Shown: positions 16,205-24,950, counted from the stretch's first letter. The stretch: 32,269 bases of DNA from Blautia schinkii (GCF_013304825.1 NZ_JAAWUO010000024.1:1-32269), one strand, 5' to 3'. Made by a program: numbers and translations. Notes: generated from the sequence alone by a model not told the origin.

Positions 16205-16569
16205 ATTTATCCGTTTAACCTCTCTTTACAAAGTATAATATCGTGATATACACAAATCAGGCCGTTACATACAGCTTCTTCAATCTTCATGTATATATAT
16301 GATCATAATTTTTCCTCATTATACCATACTCTGCTATATCCATTCAGAAACAAACCATAAAATTTTGATTAAAAAATCGGAAGCATCCGTCAGAAAAAGC
16401 GGCCCTTCATGGATTGCCTGATGCAAATGCAAAAGCTATCATTCCATGTTCCGGCCGCCTTTTTAACGTAGAAATTTATCTATTATACCTGTTTATCTGT
16501 GTTCTGATCATCTGATATGTATCGATGCATTACCCAACCCATATGACATGTTTTATCTGATGATCCGTA
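16205..16569. other. 365-bp non-coding gap between the DUF1700 gene and galK
   Basis: No gene is seen. The left part should hold the DUF1700 promoter (TATACT-like -10 on the minus strand near 16230). The middle holds the large hairpin at 16394-16464. The part next to galK is AT-rich with several short ATCTGAT/ATCAGAT-like repeats and no clear structure. Confidence 0.5.
16394..16464 (-). terminator. Large two-tier hairpin, probable galK terminator
   Basis: The outer arms AAAAAGCGGCC (16394-16404) and GGCCGCCTTTTT (16453-16464) pair with one bulge. Inside them CATGGA (16408-16413) pairs with TCCATG (16443-16448), and the loop can fold further (TTGC/GCAA). The A-run and T-run on the two sides make it usable in both directions. 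It is larger than a usual terminator, so a small RNA or attenuator role is not excluded. Confidence 0.6.
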
Positions 16570-17814
16570 TTATCCGATATGTACAGCTCCTGTGCTGCGG
16601 ATATTCATTGGATAAACATTCTCACGTCCAACATATTCAGCCATATAATCCACATAAGCGTCTGTGTCTTTGATCGGCAGTACGCACATGATAACACCGG
16701 CAAAACCGCCGCCGTGGACTCTGCAGATGCCTGCACCGATCTTATTCAGGAAAAGTTTTGTAAGTGCAAGGCTTAATGTGATCTTCTGCTCCTTGCAGTT
16801 CTGGAGAGAATAGCAGTTCTGCAGCCACTCCCAGGAAGAATTTCCAGATTCCTCGAGAAGACGTAAGAATCCCTCTCCATCTTTGTTCTCAACAGCTTTT
16901 ACAGCATCTGCAACACGTCTGTTTTCTTCATAGAAGTGCATAGCACGGAGAACAGCACGGTCATTCGGGATATCCTTAACATGAGCAAGAAGATTCTCCA
17001 TGGTGGACTCGCAGAGAAGGTCTACACCCATAGCATTTGCCGCTTCACGCATCTCCATAGGAATGGAAGAATATTCCTCGCTGAGGTCTGCATGACCTTT
17101 ACCTGTATTTACGATCACAAGTCTGTAGCCCATATCCTCGAAGGAAAAAGCGATCTTCTCACAGCTGATATTCTCTTTGTCTGAGAAGTCAAGAAGGATC
17201 GGGCCGCCGGCTGCACATGCCATCTGATCCATCAGGCCGGAAGCTTTTTTCCAGTATACATTCTCTGCGTACTGTCCTGCTCTTGCGTACTCACCATACT
17301 CCAGTTTTCCCTCATTAAAGAAATGATTGGTGATAGCACAAACAAGCATCTCAAAAGATGCGGAAGAGCTGACGCCGGCTGCTGCAATAACCTTAGTGGA
17401 AACATAAGCATCAAAACCGCCTGTTGCATAACCTTTTTTCTGCATATATTCCATGATACCTGCAACAAGTGCATCTGTTCCCTTTGTGTATCTCTCTGTG
17501 CTGAGCTTGTCAAGTTCTACAACAACTTCCTGTTTGTATCCTTCACTTACCATATGGATCACATTGGTTCCGTTAGGGCATGCAGCACCAATAGTATCAA
17601 GGTCGATACTTGCAGCAATGATCTGTCCGCCGTTATGGTCAACATGGTTTCCGATGATCTCCGTACGTCCCGGTGCAGTGAAGAATTCTGCGTTGTCATG
17701 ATGATACTTTTTTTCAAAGTTCTCTGCCAGGCTTGTAAAACGTGCACTGCTCTCCTCTGTCTCTCCGTAAATTTTTTTCAGCAGGTCCGCTGATGGAATT
17801 TTGATCGCTCCCAT
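16570..17814 (-). CDS. galK: Galactokinase-like GHMP kinase
   Basis: The protein is 414 aa from the ATG at 17814, set by AGGAGG 8 bases upstream (17823-17828). It has the GHMP architecture: a sugar-binding motif GRTEIIGNHVDHNGG (49-63), the phosphate loop AAGVSSSAS (145-153), the SGLMDQMACAAGG region with the likely catalytic Asp, and the C-terminal GGGFAGVIMCVL. Ordinary GalK has E-H-T-D in the sugar motif, where the Glu contacts galactose; here it reads N-H-V-D. Galactose is still the most likely substrate, but a related sugar is possible. It follows the GH78-like gene in the same direction with its own -10 box. Confidence 0.85.
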   Translation of the reverse strand: MGAIKIPSADLLKKIYGETEESSARFTSLAENFEKKYHHDNAEFFTAPGRTEIIGNHVDHNGGQIIAASIDLDTIGAACPNGTNVIHMVSEGYKQEVVVELDKLSTERYTKGTDALVAGIMEYMQKKGYATGGFDAYVSTKVIAAAGVSSSASFEMLVCAITNHFFNEGKLEYGEYARAGQYAENVYWKKASGLMDQMACAAGGPILLDFSDKENISCEKIAFSFEDMGYRLVIVNTGKGHADLSEEYSSIPMEMREAANAMGVDLLCESTMENLLAHVKDIPNDRAVLRAMHFYEENRRVADAVKAVENKDGEGFLRLLEESGNSSWEWLQNCYSLQNCKEQKITLSLALTKLFLNKIGAGICRVHGGGFAGVIMCVLPIKDTDAYVDYMAEYVGRENVYPMNIRSTGAVHIG

Positions 17815-17822
17815 TTTAATTT

Positions 17823-17828
17823 CCTCCT
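17823..17828 (-). promoter_or_regulatory. Ribosome binding site that sets the galK start
   Basis: AGGAGG on the minus strand, 8 bases before the ATG at 17814. It lies inside the longer open frame from 17856 and so argues against that start. Confidence 0.85.
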
Positions 17829-17930
17829 GTTTTCGCAATATTCCGGGGTTCATCACTCCGGTGATCTCTTTGTCCGCGCCGCCGTACCGGCTGCTTTTTC
17901 CGTCACATCAGTGTATCTTTATTATAACAG

Positions 17931-17936
17931 CCTTAC
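17931..17936 (-). promoter_or_regulatory. -10 box of the galK promoter
   Basis: A perfect TATAAT on the minus strand lies in the gap after the GH78-like gene. Only a weak -35 (TATGGA-like, about 18 bases upstream) is seen, so an activator may be needed. A leader of about 110 bases with a CCGG-rich hairpin precedes galK. Confidence 0.5.
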
Positions 17937-17972
17937 TATCTATGTCCATAAAGATTTTGCGTAAAAACAGTA

Positions 17973-19934
17973 TTATTTTGTGGTCTGAACCATTTTTCCT
18001 GGCTCCAGTGCATATTCTTTTCCACCATAGATCAGAATTCCACCGGAAACGCTGCTCTCTACTGTCAGAGTCTTCTCATCCCACTGTACATGAACCAGGC
18101 CGCCTTTTACAGGGAAAGTGCAGTCCATGATCTCAAAAGTCTCTGTCTCAGGCTTTACAGTGAAGGTCTTATATGCGGTATCTGTAAGCTGGATGCCTGC
18201 AAAATATCTACCAAGAAGATAAATCGGGCTTGCAGCCCATGCATGGCAGAAGCTCTTTCCAAAAGGATCTCCGTACATCTCATACTGTTCCTCCGGATTC
18301 TTCTCCGGATCAAACTCCTCCCAGAATGTAACAGCTCCCTGTGCGAGCATGCCGCCCCAGTAGTTCTCCATCATCTTCTTCACGTCATCAAAACGTCCCA
18401 TTGCGCACATGGCCTCAAGCTCATAGAACTTGAAGTACGGAGTTGTGATCTGCGGGATCTCATCATTCTCGATCACATTTTTCATCAGAAGTTCTTTGCG
18501 CGCATCATCTGCAAAACCAAAGAGAATTGCAAAAATATTGGCATGGCGTGTCACATTGTTATTTCCTGATGAAAAGCTGTCGATGTATGCTCCCTTTTCT
18601 TCATTCCAGTAAAACTTCTCAATCTGAGCTGTCAGTGTCTCATATTTCTCCTGACACTGGGAACCGTCACCAAGAACAAGCTCGTCTGCCTGCGTCATAG
18701 TCTGATAGCACATAGCAAGAAGCATCTGCTCTGCACAGATTGCGCCTTCTTTGTCCATATCAGCCCAGTCAACAAAGATCCAGTCACCTTCGCGTCCTAC
18801 GATAAAGCCATTCTCATCCAGCTGACCGCCCAAGAAATCCATCATTGCAGTCATTCTCGGATAGATTGCCTTTACAAACTCTTCGTCACCCGTCATGCGG
18901 TAATGATTCAGGATTCCAATGACCCAGTACATAGAATAATCCACGATGGTATTGATATGCTGGCGGATCGGGCTGTTTCCAACCAAAGCCCAGAGAGTTC
19001 TGCGGTTAATGTCCTCATCAAACATCAGATACTGGTTTACAAAATAGCTCTGGTAGGCATCTCCGGACCAGATCCAGCGGTCGCGTTTCACACCGTCAAT
19101 AAAGAAGATCCCGCTGCAAAGCTGAAATGTCCACACTGCCACATCCCAGATCTTATTGATCAGTGCATCTGAAGAAGAGAAAGATGCGCGAACCGGGATG
19201 TCCACATACTGATGGATCGCCTTAATACTGATCTCATCTTTATGTACGCCCGGCACAAACACATAGCGAAACGCTCTCCGGATGATCTCATCTTCCGGCG
19301 CATGTAAAGTCTGGCTGTAGTAGCAGTTTACTGTATCTCTGGCTTCAGTCTCAGACTCACCGTAACACAGTGTCATCTCACGGAATCCTTTCGGAAACTC
19401 TGCCTTCAGAACAGCTGTAAGCTCTGTCTCAAATACAAACAGGACACCGCTTTCATCCTCACAGATCTCAGACGGCAGATATTCTTTTTCGTCGTATACC
19501 CATACGGACGGGTCCTGCTCCCTCGCTGTGTAGATCTCATTATACCCTACAGGTACCGGATTGCTGACAAAATCATCTGCAAACCATCCCCTGTCTGAGG
19601 TGATCGTTTCGCCTTCGATACGCACAGACGGAACTCCTGCCGGCATTCCTGCGTAGATCTCAAATTCCTGTTTTCCGGGACCGCATACTACCGGCTCCCC
19701 AAATCTCTTCTTTATGTCATTTATACGGTAATAACCGAGACAGTTTGCGTACACTGTAACGGTCTCCTCTTTTTTCAGATCATATTCTCTTGTAAAACGT
19801 ACATGCTTTCTGCAGTCATCCAGGTGATAATATGCCGGCCAGATAAAGCCTCTCTCCTCCCTGCTGAAATTCTGCAGCATTCCATGATAAATTTCAAAAT
19901 CTCCCGGATACCAGATCCAATGTGATTTATTCAT
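17973..19934 (-). CDS. GH78-like (alpha-L-rhamnosidase family) glycosidase
   Basis: The 653-aa protein has no signal peptide, so it should act in the cytoplasm on imported oligosaccharides. Residues 1-245 are beta-rich domains; the rest is an (alpha/alpha)6 barrel of the six-hairpin type. The key family stretch FFIDGVKRDRWIWSGDAYQ (Asp280 to Asp292) is kept, with the later VTFWEEFDP supplying a likely catalytic Glu, and a C-terminal beta domain. GH78-type proteins cleave terminal alpha-L-rhamnose, but this subgroup (DGxKRDRxxWxGD) is broadly annotated and its sugar is uncertain. AAAGGAG precedes the ATG. A divergent AraC gene probably controls it. Confidence 0.8.
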   Translation of the reverse strand: MNKSHWIWYPGDFEIYHGMLQNFSREERGFIWPAYYHLDDCRKHVRFTREYDLKKEETVTVYANCLGYYRINDIKKRFGEPVVCGPGKQEFEIYAGMPAGVPSVRIEGETITSDRGWFADDFVSNPVPVGYNEIYTAREQDPSVWVYDEKEYLPSEICEDESGVLFVFETELTAVLKAEFPKGFREMTLCYGESETEARDTVNCYYSQTLHAPEDEIIRRAFRYVFVPGVHKDEISIKAIHQYVDIPVRASFSSSDALINKIWDVAVWTFQLCSGIFFIDGVKRDRWIWSGDAYQSYFVNQYLMFDEDINRRTLWALVGNSPIRQHINTIVDYSMYWVIGILNHYRMTGDEEFVKAIYPRMTAMMDFLGGQLDENGFIVGREGDWIFVDWADMDKEGAICAEQMLLAMCYQTMTQADELVLGDGSQCQEKYETLTAQIEKFYWNEEKGAYIDSFSSGNNNVTRHANIFAILFGFADDARKELLMKNVIENDEIPQITTPYFKFYELEAMCAMGRFDDVKKMMENYWGGMLAQGAVTFWEEFDPEKNPEEQYEMYGDPFGKSFCHAWAASPIYLLGRYFAGIQLTDTAYKTFTVKPETETFEIMDCTFPVKGGLVHVQWDEKTLTVESSVSGGILIYGGKEYALEPGKMVQTTK

Positions 19935-20206
19935 ATATTTTCTCCTTTATCATAACTGTTTATGTTGTTTTTTGTTGTTTTTTTCTTTACCGCAAATTAT
20001 CTTATCCTATTTTACCACTTCTGTCCATGCACAAATTGTCACATGTCATGGGTTTATCGTTACTATTATCATTGTTCACAGGTAATATTCCGTAAAATGT
20101 TTTTTGTAAACAAAGTTCACAGAAAAACCTCTGATCCTGGTATGATACTTTCCTTCCGCATTTCTTTCTGTTAAAATAAAGTTCAGAAAAAGGGGGAACG
20201 TTTTTC
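19935..20206. promoter_or_regulatory. Divergent regulatory region between the GH78-like gene and araC
   Basis: This 272-bp gap is the shared upstream region of the GH78-like gene (minus) and the AraC regulator (plus). A TATGAT box near 20139 could serve the regulator. On the minus strand, TTGTGC near 20035 followed by TAAAAT/AAGATAAT-type boxes could serve the glycosidase. AraC half-sites cannot be defined from one copy. Confidence 0.45.
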
Positions 20207-21097
20207 ATGCAGATCATCACCAACACAGCCGGAAAAGAACTGAAAAAGCACGGCGACAGTGCATTTCCGTGCCTGGTAAGCTATGAATGTCTTTCCGGAT
20301 ATGAAACCGGATCTTTTCTGTGGCACTGGCATCCTGAGATAGAGCTCACTTATATAGAAAAAGGTGAAATGCTCTATAAAGTCAACCAGAACACCTTTCA
20401 CCTGAAAGAAGGCCAGGCACTTTTCGGCAATGCCAATGCCCTGCATGCAGGATATATGTACCATGAGCAGGACTGCAGATATATTCCTGTTACTTTTGAT
20501 CCGAAACTGATCTACGGTTTCTCGGGAAGTGCCTTATTCCAGAAATATACAGAGCCGATCCTTCGCAGTTTTTCCCTGTCTGCTGTACCTCTGGATTTTT
20601 CCAGCGAATGGCATAAAGGCGCAGTGAAAGATATCCGTGAAATCATCGCTCTGGACTGCAAACGTGAACCAATGTACGAATTTGACATGATTGCCAGACT
20701 GCAGCATTTCTGGAAAACTCTCTGCAAGAACATGCTTGATAAAGCAACAGCTCCTTCCGGTCAGGATGAGGAAAATTACCGCCGCATCCGAAGGATCATG
20801 TCCTATATTGCAGAGCATTATTCTGAAAAAATCCTCCTGGATGATATCGCAGGACTGATTCACTTAAGCCCCAGTGAATGCAGCCGTCTTTTCAAAAAGT
20901 GCATGAACATTACGCTGTTTGGATATATCCAGGAATACCGGATTGAACGCAGCCTGGAATATCTGGAGGATTCCTCCTGTTCTATCACAGAAGCAGGTTT
21001 ACTATCCGGTTTTTCGGACTCTAATTATTACACAAAAGTATTTACGAAAATAAAAGGCTGTACGCCAAGGCAATACAGAAAAAATCAGGAGCTGTGA
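20207..21097 (+). CDS. AraC-family regulator, divergent from the GH78-like gene
   Basis: The 296-aa protein has an N-terminal cupin sugar-sensing domain (WHWHPEIELTYIEKGEMLYKV, then LKEGQALFGNANALHAGYM; about residues 35-90). The C-terminal double helix-turn-helix (about 195-296) has the usual first helix pair LLDDIAGLIHLSPSECSRLFKK and second pair SITEAGLLSGFSDSNYYTKVF, ending in GCTPRQYRKN. It is most likely a substrate-responsive activator of the GH78-like gene and perhaps galK. AAGGGGG lies before the ATG. Its last codons overlap the terminator of the convergent xylB operon. Confidence 0.88.
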   Translation: MQIITNTAGKELKKHGDSAFPCLVSYECLSGYETGSFLWHWHPEIELTYIEKGEMLYKVNQNTFHLKEGQALFGNANALHAGYMYHEQDCRYIPVTFDPKLIYGFSGSALFQKYTEPILRSFSLSAVPLDFSSEWHKGAVKDIREIIALDCKREPMYEFDMIARLQHFWKTLCKNMLDKATAPSGQDEENYRRIRRIMSYIAEHYSEKILLDDIAGLIHLSPSECSRLFKKCMNITLFGYIQEYRIERSLEYLEDSSCSITEAGLLSGFSDSNYYTKVFTKIKGCTPRQYRKNQEL

Positions 21098-21117
21098 TTT
21101 CTCACATGCTCCTGATT
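21079..21117 (-). terminator. Terminator of the DUF4867-isomerase-xylB operon
   Basis: AATCAGGAGC TGTGA (21083-21097) pairs with TCACA and GCTCCTGATT (21102-21117) with one bulged base, around a 4-nt loop. Read on the minus strand it ends in a T-run. It overlaps the stop codon of the convergent AraC gene, so the same bases serve both coding and termination. Confidence 0.75.
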
Positions 21118-21119
21118 CG

Positions 21120-22577
21120 TTAAAACAGCTCTTTCATAGTCGGATACAGTTTGCGGAATTTCTGGTATTTCTCCTCATATTTGGCAACCAGTTCTGGATC
21201 CGGCTCTACGGTATCTACGACTTTAACCATTTTTTTGCAGATAGTCTCTACATCCGGGTATGCGCCGCAGCCTACTGCTGCCAGCATTGCGCCACCCATG
21301 GACGGACCTTCCTCATTCTCCGGCACATCAACTTTCAGGTTCATCACATTTGCGATGATCTTTTTCCAGAGAGGACTCTTAGCTCCGCCGCCGCAGATCT
21401 TTGTGCGCTCGATATTGATTCCAAGGCTTCTTGCAACCTCCAGGGAATCACGAAGTCCGAAAGCAACACCCTCCAATACTGCCTGTGTCATATCTGCTCT
21501 TGTGGTATCCATGGACATTCCGAAAAATACGCCTCTTGCATCCGGGTTGTTATGCGGAGATCTCTCTCCCATCAGATACGGAAGGAAGAATACCTGATTC
21601 TCACCAAGCTTCCGGATCGGTGCCTGCTCTGCCACGAAATCCTTTGTCTTAAGAATCTCCTCAGACCACCATTTGTTGCAGGATGCAGCACTTAACATGC
21701 AACCCATAAGGTGATAGCTTCCATCTGCATGGTCAAAAGAATGAAGTGCATTGTTTTCATCTACTCCGAAATCTTTGCTGGAAATAAAGATGGTACCGGA
21801 TGTTCCAAGGGAAATGTTGCACTGACCATCACCAACCGTTCCTGTTCCAACAGCTGCTGCAGCATTATCGCCTGCTCCTGCTACAACTTTCACATCTTCT
21901 GAGAAGCCAAGCTCTTTCGCTACTTCCGGTTTCAGAGTTCCAACTACCTGCCAGCTCTCATACAGCTTCGGAAGCTGCTCCTCTGTGATATGGCAGATCT
22001 CAAGCATCTCTTTTGACCAGCAGCGATTCTTCACATCAAGAAGGAGCATGCCGGAAGCATCGGAAACATCTGTGCAGAAAGATCCGCTTAAACGATATGC
22101 AAGATAATCTTTCGGAAGCATGATCTTTACTACTTTTTTGAAATTCTCTGGCTCATTTTTCTGCATCCAGAGGATCTTCGGTGCTGTAAATCCTGCAAAT
22201 GCGATGTTGGCTGTGTACTGGGAAAGTTTGTCTTTTCCGATGACTGTGTTCAGATATTCTGTCTCCTCGCCTGTACGTCCGTCATTCCAGAGGATCGCCG
22301 GACGGATCACATTGTCATCTTTATCAAGTGTTACAAGGCCGTGCATCTGGCCGCCAAAACCGATTCCTGCTACTTCTTTGCGGTCGATTCCTTCTGTGAG
22401 TTCTTTGATCCCTTCCATGCTCTGGGTGAACCAGTCTTCCGGATTCTGCTCAGACCAGCCCGGATGCGGAAAGAACAGCGGATATTCTTTTGATACGATG
22501 TTGCAGATCTTTCCGGATTCTTCCATAAGAAGAAGCTTTACAGCTGAAGTTCCAAGATCAACGCCAATATAATACAT
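21120..22577 (-). CDS. xylB: Xylulokinase-like FGGY sugar kinase
   Basis: The 485-aa FGGY kinase has the phosphate motif YIGVDLGTSAVKLLL (3-17), the WSEQNPEDWF and GFGGQMHGLV stretches typical of xylulokinase, the catalytic Asp in AGAGDNAAAAVGTGT, and the adenosine region CGGGAKSPLWKKIIANVM near the C-terminus. It phosphorylates a ketopentose, normally D-xylulose, to feed the pentose phosphate pathway. It is the third gene of an operon after an L-fucose/L-arabinose-type isomerase rather than a classical xylose isomerase, so the real ketose may differ. AGGAGG precedes the ATG. Confidence 0.88.
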   Translation of the reverse strand: MYYIGVDLGTSAVKLLLMEESGKICNIVSKEYPLFFPHPGWSEQNPEDWFTQSMEGIKELTEGIDRKEVAGIGFGGQMHGLVTLDKDDNVIRPAILWNDGRTGEETEYLNTVIGKDKLSQYTANIAFAGFTAPKILWMQKNEPENFKKVVKIMLPKDYLAYRLSGSFCTDVSDASGMLLLDVKNRCWSKEMLEICHITEEQLPKLYESWQVVGTLKPEVAKELGFSEDVKVVAGAGDNAAAAVGTGTVGDGQCNISLGTSGTIFISSKDFGVDENNALHSFDHADGSYHLMGCMLSAASCNKWWSEEILKTKDFVAEQAPIRKLGENQVFFLPYLMGERSPHNNPDARGVFFGMSMDTTRADMTQAVLEGVAFGLRDSLEVARSLGINIERTKICGGGAKSPLWKKIIANVMNLKVDVPENEEGPSMGGAMLAAVGCGAYPDVETICKKMVKVVDTVEPDPELVAKYEEKYQKFRKLYPTMKELF

Positions 22578-22601
22578 AATATTTTTTTCCTCCTGTAAAT
22601 A

Positions 22602-22658
22602 CAGAAACCGCGGCTCTCAGTTCGCAGCGTCTGCACGCCTGAGAGCTCGCGGTTTCTG
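22602..22658 (-). repeat. Long hairpin between the isomerase and xylB genes
   Basis: CAGAAACCGCGGCTCTCAG (22602-22620) pairs with CTGAGAGCTCGCGGTTTCTG (22639-22658) with a single bulge, and the 18-nt loop can close further (GCAG/CTGC). No T-run follows on the minus strand; the xylB ribosome site comes next. It is therefore more likely an mRNA processing or stabilising element, or a partial attenuator, than a terminator. A second small palindrome (TCCGCATCTGCGGA) lies at about 22687-22700. Confidence 0.7.
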
Positions 22659-22720
22659 AATCGTACTTGATTTAGCAGGATCAGTCCGCATCTGCGGATG
22701 ATCTTATCTGCCTGTTTTAA

Positions 22721-24205
22721 TTATCTCCAAGGATTTTCTGTCGGATATCTTACGCCTGCCGGCTGGTTGTAACCGATCTCCTCAACCGGTACACCGATGT
22801 ATTTGAATACCTCGAAGAGAGCTTTTCCGTGATGTCCGAATGCTACAGCTCCATGATGTGGGAAGCCTCCCTCGATCAGTACATGGCGGTAGAAACGTCC
22901 CATTTCCGGAATTGCGAATACACCGATAGCTCCGAAGGAACGTGTTGCAACCGGAAGAACTTCACCATGTGCAATGTATGCACGAAGCTTGTTGTCAGCT
23001 GTGCTCTGCAGACGGTAGAATGTGATATCTCCAGGTTTGATATCTCCCTCAAGAGTTCCGTTTGTAACTTCAACCGGAAGGGATCTTGCCATGATCATCT
23101 GATATTTCATCTCACAGAAGGACAGCTTGCTGGATGCCGTGTTTCCACAGTGGAATCCCATAAATGTATCCTGAAGTGTATAGTTGAATTTGCCTTCAAT
23201 GGACTCTTTATACATATCCTTCGGTACGGAGTTGTTGATATCAAGAAGTGTAACGATATCGTCACTTACAACCTGTCCGATGAACTCACTTAATGTTCCG
23301 TAGATATCAACCTCACAGGATACAGGAATGCCCTGTGCTGTCAGACGGCTGTTTACATAACATGGAACAAATCCGAACTGTGTCTGGAATGCCGGCCAGC
23401 ATTTACCTGTCAGTGTTACATATTTACGATATCCTTTGTGATCTCTTACCCAGTCTTTCAGAGTCAGCTCATACTGTGCAAGTTTCGGAAGGATCTCCGG
23501 TTTCTTGTTTCCTGCGCCAAGCTCTTCTTCCATCTCTTTAACGATTGCCGGGATTCTCTCATCACCTGCATGATTGTTGAATGCCTCGAAAAGATCCAGC
23601 TCTGAGTTCTCCTCAATCTCTACGCCAAGATTGTAAAGCTGTTTGATCGGTGCGTTGCATGCAAGGAAGTTTGTAGGACGCGGTCCGAAGCTGATGATCT
23701 TCAGGTTGCTTAAGCCCTCGATTGCTTTTGCGATTGGAAGGAAGTCATGGATCATATCTGCACAGTCTTCTGCGTCACCTACCGGATACTCCGGAATATA
23801 AGCTTTTACGTTACGAAGCTGCAGGTTGTAGCTTGCGTTCAGCATACCGCAGTAAGCATCTCCACGTCCCTGGCAAAGATTGTCCTGTGTTTCTTCTGCT
23901 GCTGCGATGAACATCTTCGGTCCCTCGAAATGTTTTGCAAGAAGTGTCTCGGAAATCTCCGGTCCGAAGTTTCCAAGGTATACGCAAAGTGCATTACATC
24001 CCGCTTTTTTGATATCTTCAAGAGCCTGAACCATATGGATCTCGCTCTCTACGATACAGACCGGACACTCATAGATATCTTTTGCATCATATTTCTTTGT
24101 GTAAGCTTCTACAAGAGCTTTTCTTCTGTTTACGGAAAGGCTTTCCGGAAAGCAGTCTCTACTGACTGCAACGATTCCAACTTTAACTTCTGGCATGTTG
24201 TTCAT
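22721..24205 (-). CDS. L-fucose/L-arabinose isomerase-family protein
   Basis: The 494-aa protein is a member of the FucI/AraA fold. N-terminal Rossmann-like regions (1-180) include VGIVAVSRDCFPESL and NALCVYLGNFGPE. Metal and catalytic residues of the FucI type are visible: Glu298 in SCEVDIYG, Asp322 in LLDINN, and a His in FPHHG (450/451). It should interconvert an aldose and a ketose in the cytoplasm. The substrate is unclear (arabinose, fucose, xylose or a related sugar). The gene lies between DUF4867 and xylB, and no aldolase or 4-epimerase is present in the window. Confidence 0.85.
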   Translation of the reverse strand: MNNMPEVKVGIVAVSRDCFPESLSVNRRKALVEAYTKKYDAKDIYECPVCIVESEIHMVQALEDIKKAGCNALCVYLGNFGPEISETLLAKHFEGPKMFIAAAEETQDNLCQGRGDAYCGMLNASYNLQLRNVKAYIPEYPVGDAEDCADMIHDFLPIAKAIEGLSNLKIISFGPRPTNFLACNAPIKQLYNLGVEIEENSELDLFEAFNNHAGDERIPAIVKEMEEELGAGNKKPEILPKLAQYELTLKDWVRDHKGYRKYVTLTGKCWPAFQTQFGFVPCYVNSRLTAQGIPVSCEVDIYGTLSEFIGQVVSDDIVTLLDINNSVPKDMYKESIEGKFNYTLQDTFMGFHCGNTASSKLSFCEMKYQMIMARSLPVEVTNGTLEGDIKPGDITFYRLQSTADNKLRAYIAHGEVLPVATRSFGAIGVFAIPEMGRFYRHVLIEGGFPHHGAVAFGHHGKALFEVFKYIGVPVEEIGYNQPAGVRYPTENPWR

Positions 24206-24301
24206 AATTCATTCTCCTTTTTTGAAAAATACCTCTCTGCACTTGAGACAGGCAGATCATTAATTACTTTTATTTCATCTCTGAATGGTTCTGAATATTT
24301 C

Positions 24302-24919
24302 TCAGTCAAGTGTGATATTCTCACCTTTCAGGCCGTTGAATGCGCCTTCGATCTTCGCATCCTCATGGGCAATGAGCCATTTATTTTTGGCTGTCATAAG
24401 ACCATCCTCACCATCTTTCGGCATCGGGAAATCGATGTCTGTGTTGGTTCCTCTTGGAAGAACGACTACACACTGGAATCCGCTCTCGTTCACATGGCAT
24501 GGTGCATAGTGAAGAGTTGTTGCATAAACCTCGATTCCTGTTCCTGCCGGCACAAGGAATGCCTCGATCTTAGCTGTGTCATATGTAAAATCCGGTTCAA
24601 TATCCTGCTGATGTCCGATGAGCAGTACCAGATCTGTCACTGCTACGTTGATCTCGGAATTGCGGTGGTATTCTACAGCATTCAGTTTCCTGTTGTGACC
24701 GTTGCAGTACCCGATCTCGATGGGTAATCCGCCGAAAGCTCTGTTTCTCAGGTCTTTCTCCACCTCAAGAGCTTCAAGCTCCTCTACAGATGGAACGTAT
24801 ACGACATCTTCCGGAACCGGTGTATGTTTCATCTCTTTCAGAAGTGCACTGAAGTTGTATCCTTCCAGAACTTTTCCGTATTTGCGGAAAGCCGGATCTG
24901 TTACTTTCTGAATTTTCAC
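24302..24919 (-). CDS. DUF4867 protein, probable cupin
   Basis: The 205-aa protein starts at a GTG (24919) with AAGGAGG 8 bases upstream. It belongs to DUF4867, which has no known function. Visible conserved parts are NAVEYHRNSEINVAVTD (about residues 79-95) and FLVPAGTGIEVYATTLHYAPCHV (split at about 119-142), with His and Glu residues placed as in metal-binding cupins. As the first gene of the isomerase-xylB operon it is probably an accessory sugar enzyme such as a mutarotase or epimerase, but this is inference from context and fold impression only. Confidence 0.8.
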   Translation of the reverse strand: MKIQKVTDPAFRKYGKVLEGYNFSALLKEMKHTPVPEDVVYVPSVEELEALEVEKDLRNRAFGGLPIEIGYCNGHNRKLNAVEYHRNSEINVAVTDLVLLIGHQQDIEPDFTYDTAKIEAFLVPAGTGIEVYATTLHYAPCHVNESGFQCVVVLPRGTNTDIDFPMPKDGEDGLMTAKNKWLIAHEDAKIEGAFNGLKGENITLD

Positions 24920-24950
24920 GGTTTTAGCCTCCTTATAGAGTTACTGTTTC

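Noticed and set aside
23747..24727. 326-aa plus-strand open frame opposite the isomerase and DUF4867 genes
   Set aside because: It lies wholly antisense to two well-supported genes, is Cys- and Phe-rich with no recognisable domain, and has no ribosome site. It is a shadow frame.
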